A stretch of 45,878 bases of DNA from assembly GCA_016938135.1 (NCBI GenBank), contig JAFGVD010000009.1:1-45878 (forward strand), written 5' to 3'. The translations under genes were made by a program, and so were the position numbers. How positions within the stretch are numbered: position 1 is the stretch's first letter; every line of letters starts with the position of its first letter. Positions 26,801 through 36,060 of the stretch are shown in pieces. The notes below the pieces were generated by a model, which was given only the letters and a program-made list of their open reading frames with translations, did no database searches and was not told the DNA's origin. Source of the DNA: Coriobacteriia bacterium (lineage in GTDB: Bacteria; Actinomycetota; Coriobacteriia; Anaerosomatales; Anaerosomataceae).

Positions 26801-28002
26801 TGGGAGAGCTTCTTGAGGCTACGGGCGCTCTGGATGCCACTTATCACATGGGGACCTATGCCCGAAAGCAGGTCATGTTCGTCCGCGGTGAGGGTATGCG
26901 CCTCTACGATGATGACGGCCGAGAGTACCTTGACTTCATCGCGGGGATAGGCGCCGTCAACCTGGGTCATGCACATCCGGCCGTCACTGAAGCGGTCGCG
27001 GCACAGGCGGCGAAGCTGGTGCACGTCTCCAACCTGTTCCACGTCGAGCATCGGGCGCATCTGGCCGAGGTCATAGCCACGCTGGCCGGCGGCGGCCGGA
27101 AGGTGTTCTTCGCGAACTCCGGTACCGAGGCCGTTGAGGGAGCGATCAAGCTTGCGCGTCGCTGGGGCAAGCTCAACAAGGGGCCGGAGTGCTACAGGAT
27201 CATCACTGCGGAGCGCAGCTTCCATGGTCGCACGCTAGGCGCGCTCACTGCCACGGCGCAACCGTCCAAGCAAGAGGCGTTCGCGCCGCTCCTTCCGGGG
27301 TTCGGCCATGTCCCGCTCAACGACATGGCCGCACTTGAGGACGCGATAGACGACACGGTGTGTGCAGTGATGCTCGAGGTCGTTCAGGGCGAGGGTGGCG
27401 TCTACCCATGCACGCCCGAGTACCTTACGTCAGTCCGCCGACTTTGCGACGAACGCGGAGTGTTGTTAGTGCTCGACGAGGTCCAGACGGGGTTCTTCCG
27501 CACCGGGACGGCCTTTGCGCATCAGTCCTTCGGCATCCGCCCCGATATCATGGCGCTCGCCAAGGCGATGGCCAACGGTCTGCCTATAGGCGCTGTGGTC
27601 GCAACCGACGAGGTCGCTGCTGCGTTCAAGCCGGGAGATCACGGGTCCACGTTCGGCGGAGGACCTGTCGTGTGTGCCGCCGCGCTCGCTACCGTCGGTG
27701 CGCTCCATAGCGAACGTCTGGGCGATAACGCCATTGCGATGGGCGAGTACCTCAGAGACGGTCTTGCCGGTCTTGCCGAGAAGACCGGAGAAGTGGCTGT
27801 TGTCCGGGGGATCGGTCTCATGGCAGCGGCGGAGCTTTCGCGTCCTATTGCGGCCGCCGTGGCGGCTGGGGCCCTTGCCCGCGGTCTCGTTCTCAACAAC
27901 ATCGGAGATTCGATAATACGTTTCTTGCCTCCTTTGGTATGCAAAGAGGCGGAAATTGATACACTTCTTGAGACACTTGAAGCAGTCGTAGGGGAGGTCT
28001 GA
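26800..28002 (+). CDS. argD: acetylornithine aminotransferase
   Basis: PLP enzyme converting N-acetylglutamate semialdehyde to N-acetylornithine. The 400-residue product has NSGTEAVEGAIK (106-117), FHGRTLGAL, LDEVQTGFFRTG (225-236) and the PLP lysine 255 in LAKAMANGLPIGAV. Either GTG 26797 or ATG 26800 could start it; ATG is preferred, with AGGGAGAGG ten bases upstream. The TGATG junctions with argB and argF indicate coupling on both sides. Confidence 0.95.
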   Translation: MGELLEATGALDATYHMGTYARKQVMFVRGEGMRLYDDDGREYLDFIAGIGAVNLGHAHPAVTEAVAAQAAKLVHVSNLFHVEHRAHLAEVIATLAGGGRKVFFANSGTEAVEGAIKLARRWGKLNKGPECYRIITAERSFHGRTLGALTATAQPSKQEAFAPLLPGFGHVPLNDMAALEDAIDDTVCAVMLEVVQGEGGVYPCTPEYLTSVRRLCDERGVLLVLDEVQTGFFRTGTAFAHQSFGIRPDIMALAKAMANGLPIGAVVATDEVAAAFKPGDHGSTFGGGPVVCAAALATVGALHSERLGDNAIAMGEYLRDGLAGLAEKTGEVAVVRGIGLMAAAELSRPIAAAVAAGALARGLVLNNIGDSIIRFLPPLVCKEAEIDTLLETLEAVVGEV

Positions 28003-28934
28003 TGCAAAACCTCGTGGGACGTGACCTACTGACCCTTGGTGACCTGACGCCGGATGACCTTCAGGCGGTGCTCATCCGGGCAAAGGCGCAGAAGCTCGCA
28101 CATCGAAATGCCAACAAGGCTCCTGTCGCCACAGGCAAGTCCGCAGCGCTGATCTTCATGAAGCCATCCTTGCGGACTCGCGTCTCTTTCGAGCTGGCCT
28201 GCCGCGATCTGGGTGTCCATCCGATCGTCATGGGCCCCCAGGACGCCTTCTCTCGAAGTGAGACCGTGCATGATACCGTCAAGGTGCTTGAGCGCTACGT
28301 CCAAGTGATCGTCTTGCGGACGTTCGCACACTCACACATCGAGGAGGTTGCCAAGCACGCCTCGGTGCCCGTGGTCAACGCGCTTACCGACGACTACCAT
28401 CCCTGTCAGGTGTTGGCGGATCTGCTCACCATCAAGGAGCATAAGGGTTCGCTCGCCGGGATCAAGATGGCGTATGTGGGCGATGGCAACAACATGACGC
28501 ATTCGCTGATGCTGGGCGGTGCGCTTGCCGGGATGCATGTGACCGTCGCCACGCCTGTCGGCTATGAGCCGCGTGCCGATGTCGTCACCCGAGCGCAGCA
28601 GATAGCCGCTACGTACGGCACGGGGGCGAGCATCACGCTCCATAACGACCCCAGAGAGGCCGTTGCGTCTTGTGACGTGGTCGTCTCGGACACATGGGCG
28701 TCGATGGGGCAGGAAGCAGAGCATGCGCAGCGCGTGCAGGCCTTCTCGGGCTATACGGTGGACCCGTCGCTCATGGAGCGCGCTGATTCCCGTGCGATAT
28801 TCATGCACTGTCTCCCTGCGCACCGCGGCGAAGAGGTGCTTGACGAGGTCATCGACGCTCCGTACTCCGTGGTGTTCGATGAAGCCGAGAACAGACTTCA
28901 CGCGCAGCGCGCGTGGCTTTCGTTGGTACTGTGA
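28002..28934 (+). CDS. argF: ornithine carbamoyltransferase
   Basis: Forms citrulline from ornithine and carbamoyl phosphate. The 310-residue product has the carbamoyl-phosphate loop SLRTR (56-60), HPCQ (133-136), DTWASMGQE for ornithine and MHCLPAHRGEEV near the C-terminus. The start overlaps the argD stop by one base (TGATG). Confidence 0.96.
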   Translation: MQNLVGRDLLTLGDLTPDDLQAVLIRAKAQKLAHRNANKAPVATGKSAALIFMKPSLRTRVSFELACRDLGVHPIVMGPQDAFSRSETVHDTVKVLERYVQVIVLRTFAHSHIEEVAKHASVPVVNALTDDYHPCQVLADLLTIKEHKGSLAGIKMAYVGDGNNMTHSLMLGGALAGMHVTVATPVGYEPRADVVTRAQQIAATYGTGASITLHNDPREAVASCDVVVSDTWASMGQEAEHAQRVQAFSGYTVDPSLMERADSRAIFMHCLPAHRGEEVLDEVIDAPYSVVFDEAENRLHAQRAWLSLVL

Positions 28935-28962
28935 TGACGGATCGCGATCACTGGATGGGGCA

Positions 28963-29394
28963 ATGAGGAAAAGAATCGAGCGGCAGGAAGCCATACGCAA
29001 GATCGTCCGACGAGACCGCGTGCGGACTCAGCGTGAACTCGTGGACCGGCTCAAGCAACACGGCTACGAATGCACGCAGGCGACTGTCTCCAGGGATATC
29101 GCCGACATGGGTCTGCGCAAACTGGCCGAGGGCGTCTACGTCCTTGCAGAAGACCTGCACCTTCAGCGGATGATCGCAGAGCTGGTCACAAGTGTCGTGA
29201 AGTCGGGCCAGCTGGTGCTCATCAAGACGACCGCAGGCGCAGGGCAGGGTGTGGCTGCTGCCATGGACGCCGCTGAACTCGACGAGATCCTCGGTTCGAT
29301 CGCGGGCGATGACACGATCTTGGTGATTGCACGTGGTGAGACCGACGCGGAGCTCGTCATGGACAACATCAATAAGTTCCGGGGCCAGTTCTAG
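28963..29394 (+). CDS. argR: arginine repressor
   Basis: Arginine-responsive hexameric DNA-binding protein that represses biosynthesis. The 143-residue product has a winged-helix N-terminal domain (RTQRELVDRL...CTQATVSRDIADMGLRKL). The C-terminal oligomerisation and arginine-binding domain carries the GAGQGVAAAMD and GSIAGDDTILVIAR motifs; the aspartate pair contacts arginine in the family. The frame is open back to 28663 inside argF, but ATG 28963 after GGATGGGG gives the normal length. Being inside the operon with ARG-box-like sites at its promoter, it should be autoregulated. Confidence 0.95.
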   Translation: MRKRIERQEAIRKIVRRDRVRTQRELVDRLKQHGYECTQATVSRDIADMGLRKLAEGVYVLAEDLHLQRMIAELVTSVVKSGQLVLIKTTAGAGQGVAAAMDAAELDEILGSIAGDDTILVIARGETDAELVMDNINKFRGQF

Positions 29395-29425
29395 GCCTCG
29401 TTGCAAACGGAGAGGAAGCAGCAAA

Positions 29426-30652
29426 GTGTCTAAAGAGAAGGTCATACTCGCGTATTCCGGCGGTCTGGACACATCGGTAGCCATCCGCTGGCTGATGGAT
29501 GAGAAGAACGTCGACGTCATCGCACTTGCGGTAGACGTGGGTCAGGAGCGTCAGGACCTTGAGGTCGTTCGCACCAAGGCACTGGGCATCGGCGCCGTGG
29601 AGTCCATCGTCAAAGACGTGCGCGAAGAGTATGTGGAAGACTTCATCACCAAGGCCCTGATGGCAAACGCCCTGTACGAGAACAAGTATCCGCTTGTCTC
29701 GGCGATGAGCAGGCCTATCATCGTGAAGCACCTTGTCGAGGAAGCGCATAAGCATGGCGCCAGCTACATCGCGCATGGTTGCACCGGCAAGGGCAACGAC
29801 CAGGTCCGCTTCGAAGTAGGCATTGCGGCGCTCGATCCCGACATCCATGTGCTCGCTCCGGTGCGCGAGTGGGATCTCAAGACGCGTGAGCAGGAGATGG
29901 ACTACGCGTTGGAGCGCGGCATCCCGGTTCCCACCACCAAGAAGAGCCCGTACTCCATCGATGACAACCTGTGGGGCCGTGCGATCGAGTGCGGCATCCT
30001 CGAGGACCCGTGGGTAGAGCCTCCCGCGGATATCTACACGCTGACGGGGGATGCTCGCGGTGAGCAGTGCAGCGAGGCCGAGTACGTGGAGTTGAGCTTC
30101 GAGCAGGGCATACCGGTCGCGCTCAACGGCCGCAAGATGAGCTTCCACGAGATCATCGACCACATGAATGAGCTCGCGGGCAAGCACGGCTTCGGCCGCA
30201 TCGACATGGTCGAGAACCGGCTCATCGGCGTGAAGAGCCGTGAGATCTACGAAGTGCCGGGCGCGTTGACTCTGATCACTGCCCACAAGGCGCTTGAGGA
30301 CCTCTGCCTGGAGCGCGATTTGCTGCACTACAAACTGCACATCGAGCAGAAGTGGGCAGAGCTCGTTTACAACGGCATGTGGTTCTCGCCGCTCAAAGAG
30401 GCATTGGACGGCTTCATCGAGACCACGCAGCAGCTGGTCACCGGTGACGTGCGTCTGCGCTTCTTCAAAGGCAGCTGCGTCACCGTAGGCCGTCGTTCGC
30501 CTTACTCGCTCTACGACTACAACCTTGCGACCTATGACGCCTCCGACAGCTTCGACCACAAGGCCGCGAAGGGCTTCATCGATCTGCACGGCCTGCCTAC
30601 CAAAGTCTGGGCGCGTCAGCGCCGCAAGGTGGGCAAAGAAGGGGAAGTGTAG
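29426..30652 (+). CDS. argG: argininosuccinate synthase
   Basis: ATP-dependent joining of citrulline and aspartate. The 408-residue product has the N-type PP-loop AYSGGLDTS (9-17), HGCTGKGNDQVRFE and NLWGRAIECG. The GTG start at 29426 follows GAGAGGAAG (29411-29418) and gives the family N-terminus MSKEKVILAYSGG. Upstream in-frame extension overlaps argR and is rejected. Two bases separate its stop from argH. Confidence 0.97.
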   Translation: MSKEKVILAYSGGLDTSVAIRWLMDEKNVDVIALAVDVGQERQDLEVVRTKALGIGAVESIVKDVREEYVEDFITKALMANALYENKYPLVSAMSRPIIVKHLVEEAHKHGASYIAHGCTGKGNDQVRFEVGIAALDPDIHVLAPVREWDLKTREQEMDYALERGIPVPTTKKSPYSIDDNLWGRAIECGILEDPWVEPPADIYTLTGDARGEQCSEAEYVELSFEQGIPVALNGRKMSFHEIIDHMNELAGKHGFGRIDMVENRLIGVKSREIYEVPGALTLITAHKALEDLCLERDLLHYKLHIEQKWAELVYNGMWFSPLKEALDGFIETTQQLVTGDVRLRFFKGSCVTVGRRSPYSLYDYNLATYDASDSFDHKAAKGFIDLHGLPTKVWARQRRKVGKEGEV

Positions 30653-30654
30653 GC

Positions 30655-32073
30655 GTGAGCAATGCCAAGAAGCCATGGGGCGGTCGCTTTGAGAGCTCAG
30701 GAGACGCATTTGCCGAGGAGTTCGGAGCATCGCTACCGGTAGACAAGCGGATGGCCGAGCAAGACATCCGCGGGTCGATCGCACACGCCAGGATGCTCGC
30801 TGCCCAGGGCATCGTCCCTGTTGATGAGGCGACGGCTATCGTCGAGGGGCTCTTGCAGGTGCGCGCAGAGATAGAGAGCGGTTCTTTCGTCTTCGACACC
30901 GCCGATGAAGACATCCATATGGCGGTCGAGCGCAGGCTAACGAGCATCGTCGGCAATGTTGGCGGCAAGCTGCATACCGCGCGCTCCCGTAACGACCAGG
31001 TAGCGCTTGATGCCAGGCTCTACGCTAAGGATGCGACCCTGCGTCTGGTCGGTGCGGGCAACGCTTTGCGCGCCACTCTGATAGAGCGTGCGGGCGAGCA
31101 TATGGGTGCCGTGATGCCGGGCTATACGCACCTGCAGAAGGCGCAGCCGGTGTTGCTTAGCCATCATCTCCTCGCATATTCATGGATGCTCTCCAGGGAC
31201 ATCACGCGCATGCGTCATGCGTTCGAGGCGGCGGATGTCCTGCCGCTTGGCAGTGCGGCGCTGGCAGGGACCACGTTCCCACTGGATCGCCAGGCCGTCG
31301 CTGACGATCTTGGCTTCTCGGCTGTCTCAGCCAACTCGATGGACAGCGTGAGCGATCGCGACTTCTTGTTGGATGTCACCTACGCATGCGCGGTCGCGCA
31401 GATGCACCTCTCGCGCCTGTGCGAGGAACTCATCTTGTGGTCTACCGAGGAGTTCGGGTTCATAACCATGGACGACGCGTGGTCCACAGGCTCGAGCATC
31501 ATGCCGCAGAAGAAGAACCCGGACTTCGCGGAACTCGTCAGGGGTAAGACCGGTCGAGTCATCGGTGACCTGACAGCGCTGCTCGTGACCCTCAAGAGCT
31601 TGCCTCTCGCCTACAACAAGGACATGCAGGAGGATAAAGAGCCTGCATTCGACGCTATCGACACGCTGGCGGACTCGCTGCGCGCCGTTGATGGCATGAT
31701 CGCCACGATGAGCGTCAATGTGGACGTCATGCGTCAGGGCGCCGGCGGCGGGTTTATGGCGGCAACCGACCTTGCAGACTACCTTGCGGCGCACGGGATG
31801 CCCTTCCGGGAGGCCCACGAGGTCGTCGGTAGGCTGGTCCTGGCTTGCGAGCGGGAGGGTAAGACGCTGCAAGAGCTCTCGGTGCAAGACCTTGAAGACG
31901 CGTCGTCTGTCTTCGGTAGCGATGCGCTGGAGGCCGTCGACCTGGACAAGATCGTCGCTCGTCGCGTGACAGCAGGTGGCACCGGCCATGAGCGTGTGGC
32001 CGAGCAACTCGCGCAGGCCGCAGAGGCGCTTGAGGCCGACGTCATCTGGTTGAGCGAACGGTCCGCCGAGTAG
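30655..32073 (+). CDS. argH: argininosuccinate lyase
   Basis: Last step: cleaves argininosuccinate to arginine and fumarate. The 472-residue member of the fumarase/aspartase superfamily has HTARSRND (107-114), GYTHLQKAQP around His159 and the signature GSSIMPQKKNP (279-289) with the catalytic serine. GTG start two bases after argG. Confidence 0.97.
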   Translation: MSNAKKPWGGRFESSGDAFAEEFGASLPVDKRMAEQDIRGSIAHARMLAAQGIVPVDEATAIVEGLLQVRAEIESGSFVFDTADEDIHMAVERRLTSIVGNVGGKLHTARSRNDQVALDARLYAKDATLRLVGAGNALRATLIERAGEHMGAVMPGYTHLQKAQPVLLSHHLLAYSWMLSRDITRMRHAFEAADVLPLGSAALAGTTFPLDRQAVADDLGFSAVSANSMDSVSDRDFLLDVTYACAVAQMHLSRLCEELILWSTEEFGFITMDDAWSTGSSIMPQKKNPDFAELVRGKTGRVIGDLTALLVTLKSLPLAYNKDMQEDKEPAFDAIDTLADSLRAVDGMIATMSVNVDVMRQGAGGGFMAATDLADYLAAHGMPFREAHEVVGRLVLACEREGKTLQELSVQDLEDASSVFGSDALEAVDLDKIVARRVTAGGTGHERVAEQLAQAAEALEADVIWLSERSAE

Positions 32074-32083
32074 GACGAGAGCG

Positions 32084-32575
32084 ATGCAGCACTACATCAC
32101 CGTAGTGGAACGAGTCGATCCCGTCGCGCTGGACGATGTGCGGCGACTGTTCGAGGAGTATCAGCGGTTGCTCGGCGAGCAGATGTTCTCGCACACGCTT
32201 CCGGGTGAGATCGCTTCGCTGCCCGCTCCCTACGAGCGCCCCACGGGTGTCCTGTTACTCGCGCGTGACGAATCCGGCGAGGCCCTGGGATGCGTGGGCG
32301 TTCGCTAGCACATGCCGCAGACCTGCGAGGTCAAGCACCTGTTCGTTCGTCCCGATGTCCGGGGGCATGGGCTTGGTCGCGCTCTGATGCGGGCTGCGCT
32401 GGATCATGCGCGTGTCATCGGCTATATCGAGGCAAGGGTGACCACGTTGCCTGATTCCATGGTTGCGGCTCTGCGGTTGTATCGCACTCTTGGCTTCCGG
32501 GAAGCCGAGCCACCCGAGGGCTTCGACCGAACTCAGGACGATTCGTTTCTTGCATTCATGAGCAGGCGTCTCTGA
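32084..32575 (+). pseudogene. GNAT acetyltransferase interrupted by in-frame TAG
   Basis: One reading frame holds a GNAT-family N-acetyltransferase of about 163 residues, split by TAG at 32306-32308 (codon 75). Before the stop: MQHYITVVERVD...ALGCVGVR. After it, in the same frame, HMPQTCEVKHLFVRPDVRGHGLGRAL, which contains the acetyl-CoA loop (RGHGLG). The stop falls between two consecutive strands of the fold, so neither half should be a complete enzyme. TAG ends several intact genes here, so read-through is not expected. A single CAG-to-TAG change would explain it. A ribosome binding site GAGAGCG precedes the first ATG. Sequencing error is possible. Confidence 0.8.
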
Positions 32576-32599
32576 CTCCTCCATGTGCCCGGGTATCAT
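32572..32599 (+). promoter_or_regulatory. possible promoter of the PolX gene
   Basis: CTGACT (32572-32577), 16-base spacer, TATCAT (32594-32599), 34 bases before the gene. Confidence 0.35.
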
Positions 32600-32633
32600 G
32601 GTTGGAGCGCTCGCGATCATAGGGAGTATCCGC

Positions 32634-34370
32634 ATGCCCGAGTACGATAACCCCTCGGTAGCCAAGATCCTCGACACCGTGGGTGACTTGCTTGAGATAT
32701 CCGGCGCGGACAAGTTCCGGTTCCTCAGCTACCACAAGGCTGCCCATGCGCTGCGTGCGTTTCCCGAGGAGGTCATGACTCTTGCTCGCGACGGACGCCT
32801 GACCGAGGTTCCGGGGGTTGGCAGCAAGCTGGCGGCATCCATCATCACGCTCACCCAGACCGGGAGCTTTCCGGAACTGGATGCCATCACGGACCGGCTG
32901 CCGGGGACATTGGTCGACCTTACACGCATTCCCGGCCTCGGGCCCAAGAAGGTCAAGGTCCTCTACGAGCAGCTGGATGTCACCTCCGTCGATGCGCTGG
33001 AGGCCGCCATCGAGGAAGGCAGGCTTGCCGGCCTGGCAGGCTTCGGTGCCAAGACCATCGACAATCTCGCCGAAGGCATCGTAGCGTACCGGCGGCACAG
33101 CGAGCGGAGGTTGATGGCGGACGTACTGCCCTTGGCCGAGAGGATCGTCGCGGCGATGCGTGATGTCGCCGGCGTCACGGATATCGCATACGCCGGTAGC
33201 CTTCGGCGACGCCGTGACACCGTGGGTGACATCGACGTGGTGGTCGCCTCCGGGGACCCGGAGTCGGTCATGGAGGCGGCAAGAACGCTGCCTCGGGTCG
33301 AGCGCGTGCTGGTGAGCGGGGACACGAAGACCAGCATCGCTACTGCCGACGGACTCCAGATAGACGTCCGGGTGGTGTCACCCGACCAGTACGGGGCGGC
33401 CCTGCAGTACTTCACCGGTTCAGCGGAGCACAACTCACGCCTGCGCGAGCTGGCCAAGCGTTCCGGTTTGAAGGTCAACGAGTACGGCGTGTTCAGGCTC
33501 GCCGATGATGCAGCCATCGCTTCAGCCACAGAAGCTGACGTCTATACAGCCCTGGGTATGGACGTGCCGGTACCGGAGCTCAGGGAGAACGCCGGTGAGA
33601 TCGAGGCTGCGCTGGCAGGTGACTTGCCCGGGTTGCTCGAAGGTCGTGACATCCGCGGTGACTTGCACATGCACACGGTCGCCACGGACGGGAAGTCGAC
33701 CGCCCGGCAGAATCGGGCCAAGGCCGCAGCCCTCGGCTACGAGTACATAGCGATCACCGACCACGCCGTGAACCTTCACATGGTGGGCGGGCTTGGACTG
33801 GACGCGCTTGAGCGGCAGTGGGAAGAGATCGACGAGCTGAACTCCACTGGCGACGGACCGCACGTCCTCAAGGGCGTGGAGCTCAATATCGATGACGACG
33901 GGCAGGTGGACTACGACCTCGACGTGTTGGCGCGCTTCGACATCGTCCTCGCCTCGCTGCACTCAGGCTGGGGTCAGAGCCGGGAGGTCGCGACCCGCCG
34001 TGTGCTGCGTGCCATGGACAACCCGTTCATCGACGTCATAGCGCACCTCACCGGCAGAATCCTGTGCCGTCGTGACCCGATCGACCTGGATATCGAAGCG
34101 GTGATGCAGAAAGCCGCCCAGACGGGTACCGCTCTGGAACTCAACAGCTATCCGGATCGCCTCGATCTCAGCGATGTGCATCTGCGCATGGCGAAGCGCA
34201 CGGGCGTCGCTATTACCCTGGGGACCGACTCTCATGATGCTGCGCAGCTTGACTACATGTCCTACGGTGTCGGGCAGGCCAGACGTGGATGGATCGAGCC
34301 CGGTGACGTGCTCAACACACTGCCGCTGCACGAGCTAAGGCTACGTTTGAAGAGGGCCCGATCGCTGTGA
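32634..34370 (+). CDS. polX: DNA polymerase X family protein with PHP domain
   Basis: A 578-residue repair polymerase. The N-terminal 8-kDa and HhH region includes EVPGVGSKLAASI (58-70) and RIPGLGPKKVKVLYE (98-112). The polymerase palm has AGSLRR (187-192), the metal pair Asp199/Asp201 in GDIDVVVA and a third carboxylate at Asp244. The C-terminal PHP domain starts near 341 with RGDLHMHTVATDG (His345, His347) and ITDHA. It should fill short gaps in base excision repair, with the PHP domain adding 3'-5' exonuclease or AP-site activity as in Bacillus PolX. The ATG follows AGGGAG. The glycosylase gene lies 39 bases downstream. Confidence 0.93.
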   Translation: MPEYDNPSVAKILDTVGDLLEISGADKFRFLSYHKAAHALRAFPEEVMTLARDGRLTEVPGVGSKLAASIITLTQTGSFPELDAITDRLPGTLVDLTRIPGLGPKKVKVLYEQLDVTSVDALEAAIEEGRLAGLAGFGAKTIDNLAEGIVAYRRHSERRLMADVLPLAERIVAAMRDVAGVTDIAYAGSLRRRRDTVGDIDVVVASGDPESVMEAARTLPRVERVLVSGDTKTSIATADGLQIDVRVVSPDQYGAALQYFTGSAEHNSRLRELAKRSGLKVNEYGVFRLADDAAIASATEADVYTALGMDVPVPELRENAGEIEAALAGDLPGLLEGRDIRGDLHMHTVATDGKSTARQNRAKAAALGYEYIAITDHAVNLHMVGGLGLDALERQWEEIDELNSTGDGPHVLKGVELNIDDDGQVDYDLDVLARFDIVLASLHSGWGQSREVATRRVLRAMDNPFIDVIAHLTGRILCRRDPIDLDIEAVMQKAAQTGTALELNSYPDRLDLSDVHLRMAKRTGVAITLGTDSHDAAQLDYMSYGVGQARRGWIEPGDVLNTLPLHELRLRLKRARSL

Positions 34371-34372
34371 TG

Positions 34373-34401
34373 CATACATGAGGGGCTGCTTCGCATAGAA
34401 T
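34373..34401 (+). promoter_or_regulatory. promoter placing the transcript start at the glycosylase ATG
   Basis: CATACA (34373-34378), 17-base spacer, TAGAAT (34396-34401). The -10 ends eight bases before the ATG, so the expected transcript would have almost no leader. Confidence 0.45.
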
Positions 34402-34409
34402 TCACTGAT

Positions 34410-35024
34410 ATGGAGTACTCAGACCTTGATGACGCGGCCCTGCTGCCGCCATCGTTTTACGAGCGCGGTGCCGCGTGCGTCGCCCGTGCGCTTTTGGGAG
34501 CGGTGCTGGTGAGTACTGCCGAAGGGGCGATCACGGCCGGACGCATCGTTGAGACCGAGGCCTATCTGGGTTCGGACGATCCCGGCTCACACGCGGCGAC
34601 AAAGGGCATCACAGAACGCAATAGTGTGATGTACGGGCCGGCGGGATGCACGTACGTGTACTTCACCTACGGGGCCCACTACATGCTGAATGTCGTGACG
34701 GATACCGAAGGCGTTGCGGGTGCGGTGCTCATCCGTGCACTCGAGCCACTGGTGGGTCAGGAGACCATGGTGAGGCGTCGCGGGAGGGAGACGTCGCTCA
34801 CGGACGGCCCCGGCAAGCTTGCTCAAGCGCTGGGCGTCGATCTTGACGACAACGGGGTGCGCCTGGGTAGCGGTAGGCTGGCGATCTACGAGGGGACAAA
34901 GCCCGTAGGGCCTATCGAGCGGAGCGGGCGTATCGGCCTTTCTGCTGGTCATGACCTCCAGTTGCGATTCTATGAGAACGGGAGCAAGTACGTTTCGAAG
35001 GCCAGGATAGGGCGACGTCTGTAA
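34410..35024 (+). CDS. DNA-3-methyladenine glycosylase, AAG/MPG type
   Basis: Removes alkylated and deaminated purines as the first step of base excision repair. The 204-residue product shows the family hallmarks ARALLGAVLV, GRIVETEAYLG (with the catalytic Glu), RNSVMYGPAGCTYVYFTYGAHYMLNVV, AVLIRALEP and TDGPGKLAQALG. No ribosome binding site precedes the ATG, and a TAGAAT lies only eight bases upstream, so leaderless translation is suggested. It stands next to PolX, another base-excision enzyme. Confidence 0.93.
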   Translation: MEYSDLDDAALLPPSFYERGAACVARALLGAVLVSTAEGAITAGRIVETEAYLGSDDPGSHAATKGITERNSVMYGPAGCTYVYFTYGAHYMLNVVTDTEGVAGAVLIRALEPLVGQETMVRRRGRETSLTDGPGKLAQALGVDLDDNGVRLGSGRLAIYEGTKPVGPIERSGRIGLSAGHDLQLRFYENGSKYVSKARIGRRL

Positions 35025-35049
35025 CATACGCTGGACAAGGAGTGGGCAT

Positions 35050-36000
35050 ATGAAGCTTGGAGACATCTACAAGACAGCGGTCGACAGGGGGATCTCAAAC
35101 GATGGCCGTTCCGCCGAGGAGATCGAACGCCAGCTGGCGACCGTCAAGAAGTCCTACGACGGGATGGACGAGGATGAGAAGGAGTTCTTCGACCTCGAGC
35201 GCCTCACCAACCCCTACGATGACACCCGTATTTGCGTGGGTGATCCGGACATGGACGTGCGCGGACTCGTCGCCGGGATCGACATGGAGGTCGGCGAGGT
35301 CTTGCTGGCTGACCGGATGCGCGAGAAGGGGACGCCGGTCGACCTCGTACTGGCGCACCATCCCGAGGGACCCGGCTATGCCAATCTGCACCGCGTGATG
35401 TATATGCAGGCCGATTTGTGGGCGGCCCAAGGTGTGGGAATCGGCCTGGCCGATGCGCTCATCGCCCCACGTGCCGAGGAGATCCAGCGAAAAATCATGC
35501 CTGCGAACCACTACCGTGCCATCGATGCGGCGCGTGTGCTCGGTCTGTCAATGATGTCGTGTCATACGCCGGCGGACAACTGCGTGAACCGTTTCGTGCA
35601 AGAGGCCATTGCCGAGGCTGACCCTCGCACCCTTGACGATCTCGTCAAGATGCTGCGTACGATCCCCGAGTACAATGACGCTGCCAAGAAGGGGTATGGC
35701 CCCATCCTGGTCCAGGGCAAGGGCGGGGGACGTTGCGGCAAGATGCTCGTCGATATGACGGGCGGTACCGAGGGCCCGGCGGCCGCGCTCGACAGACTGT
35801 CCGCGGCTGGCGTGGACACGCTTGTGGGCATGCACTACTCCGAGGAGCATCGCAAGCATGCCGAGGAGATCGGGCTCAACCTGGTGATAGCCGGGCACAT
35901 CTCATCGGATACTCTTGGCATGAACCTGGTGCTGGATGCCATCGAGACGCAGGGTGTCGAGGTCCACTGCGTATCCGGCATGATCAGGGTGCGCCGCTAG
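35050..36000 (+). CDS. NIF3-family (NGG1p-interacting factor) dinuclear-metal protein
   Basis: A 316-residue protein of the widespread NIF3/YbgI/YqfO family, which forms toroidal hexamers with two-metal sites; the activity is uncertain. Ligand-type motifs are LAHHPEG (His103, His104) and, near the C-terminus, GMHYSEEHRKHAEEIG and IAGHISSDTLG. The N-terminal 65 residues are charged and helical (AEEIERQLATVKKSYDGMDEDEKEFFD), unlike the short N-terminus of E. coli YbgI. Ribosome binding site AAGGAG, 25 bases after the glycosylase. Confidence 0.75.
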   Translation: MKLGDIYKTAVDRGISNDGRSAEEIERQLATVKKSYDGMDEDEKEFFDLERLTNPYDDTRICVGDPDMDVRGLVAGIDMEVGEVLLADRMREKGTPVDLVLAHHPEGPGYANLHRVMYMQADLWAAQGVGIGLADALIAPRAEEIQRKIMPANHYRAIDAARVLGLSMMSCHTPADNCVNRFVQEAIAEADPRTLDDLVKMLRTIPEYNDAAKKGYGPILVQGKGGGRCGKMLVDMTGGTEGPAAALDRLSAAGVDTLVGMHYSEEHRKHAEEIGLNLVIAGHISSDTLGMNLVLDAIETQGVEVHCVSGMIRVRR

Positions 36001-36015
36001 GCCGTTGCCGCGCAA

Positions 36016-36056
36016 TGAAAAACGCCCGACCCGAGGCTTTCGGGTCGGGCGTTCGT
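36016..36056. terminator. bidirectional terminator between NIF3 gene and PBP
   Basis: AACGCCCGACCCGA (36021-36034) pairs with TCGGGTCGGGCGTT (36040-36053), 14 perfect pairs. The T tract is good on the minus strand (reverse complement ends GGGCGTTTTTC) and poor on the plus strand, so it mainly ends the minus-strand PBP transcript. Confidence 0.88.
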
Positions 36057-36060
36057 GTTG

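Noticed and set aside
32306-32308. TAG as a recoded codon (pyrrolysine or read-through)
   Set aside because: TAG terminates several intact genes here (for example clpP, clpX and argG), no pyrrolysine genes are in the window, and GNAT enzymes are not known to need it. A point mutation or sequence error is simpler.
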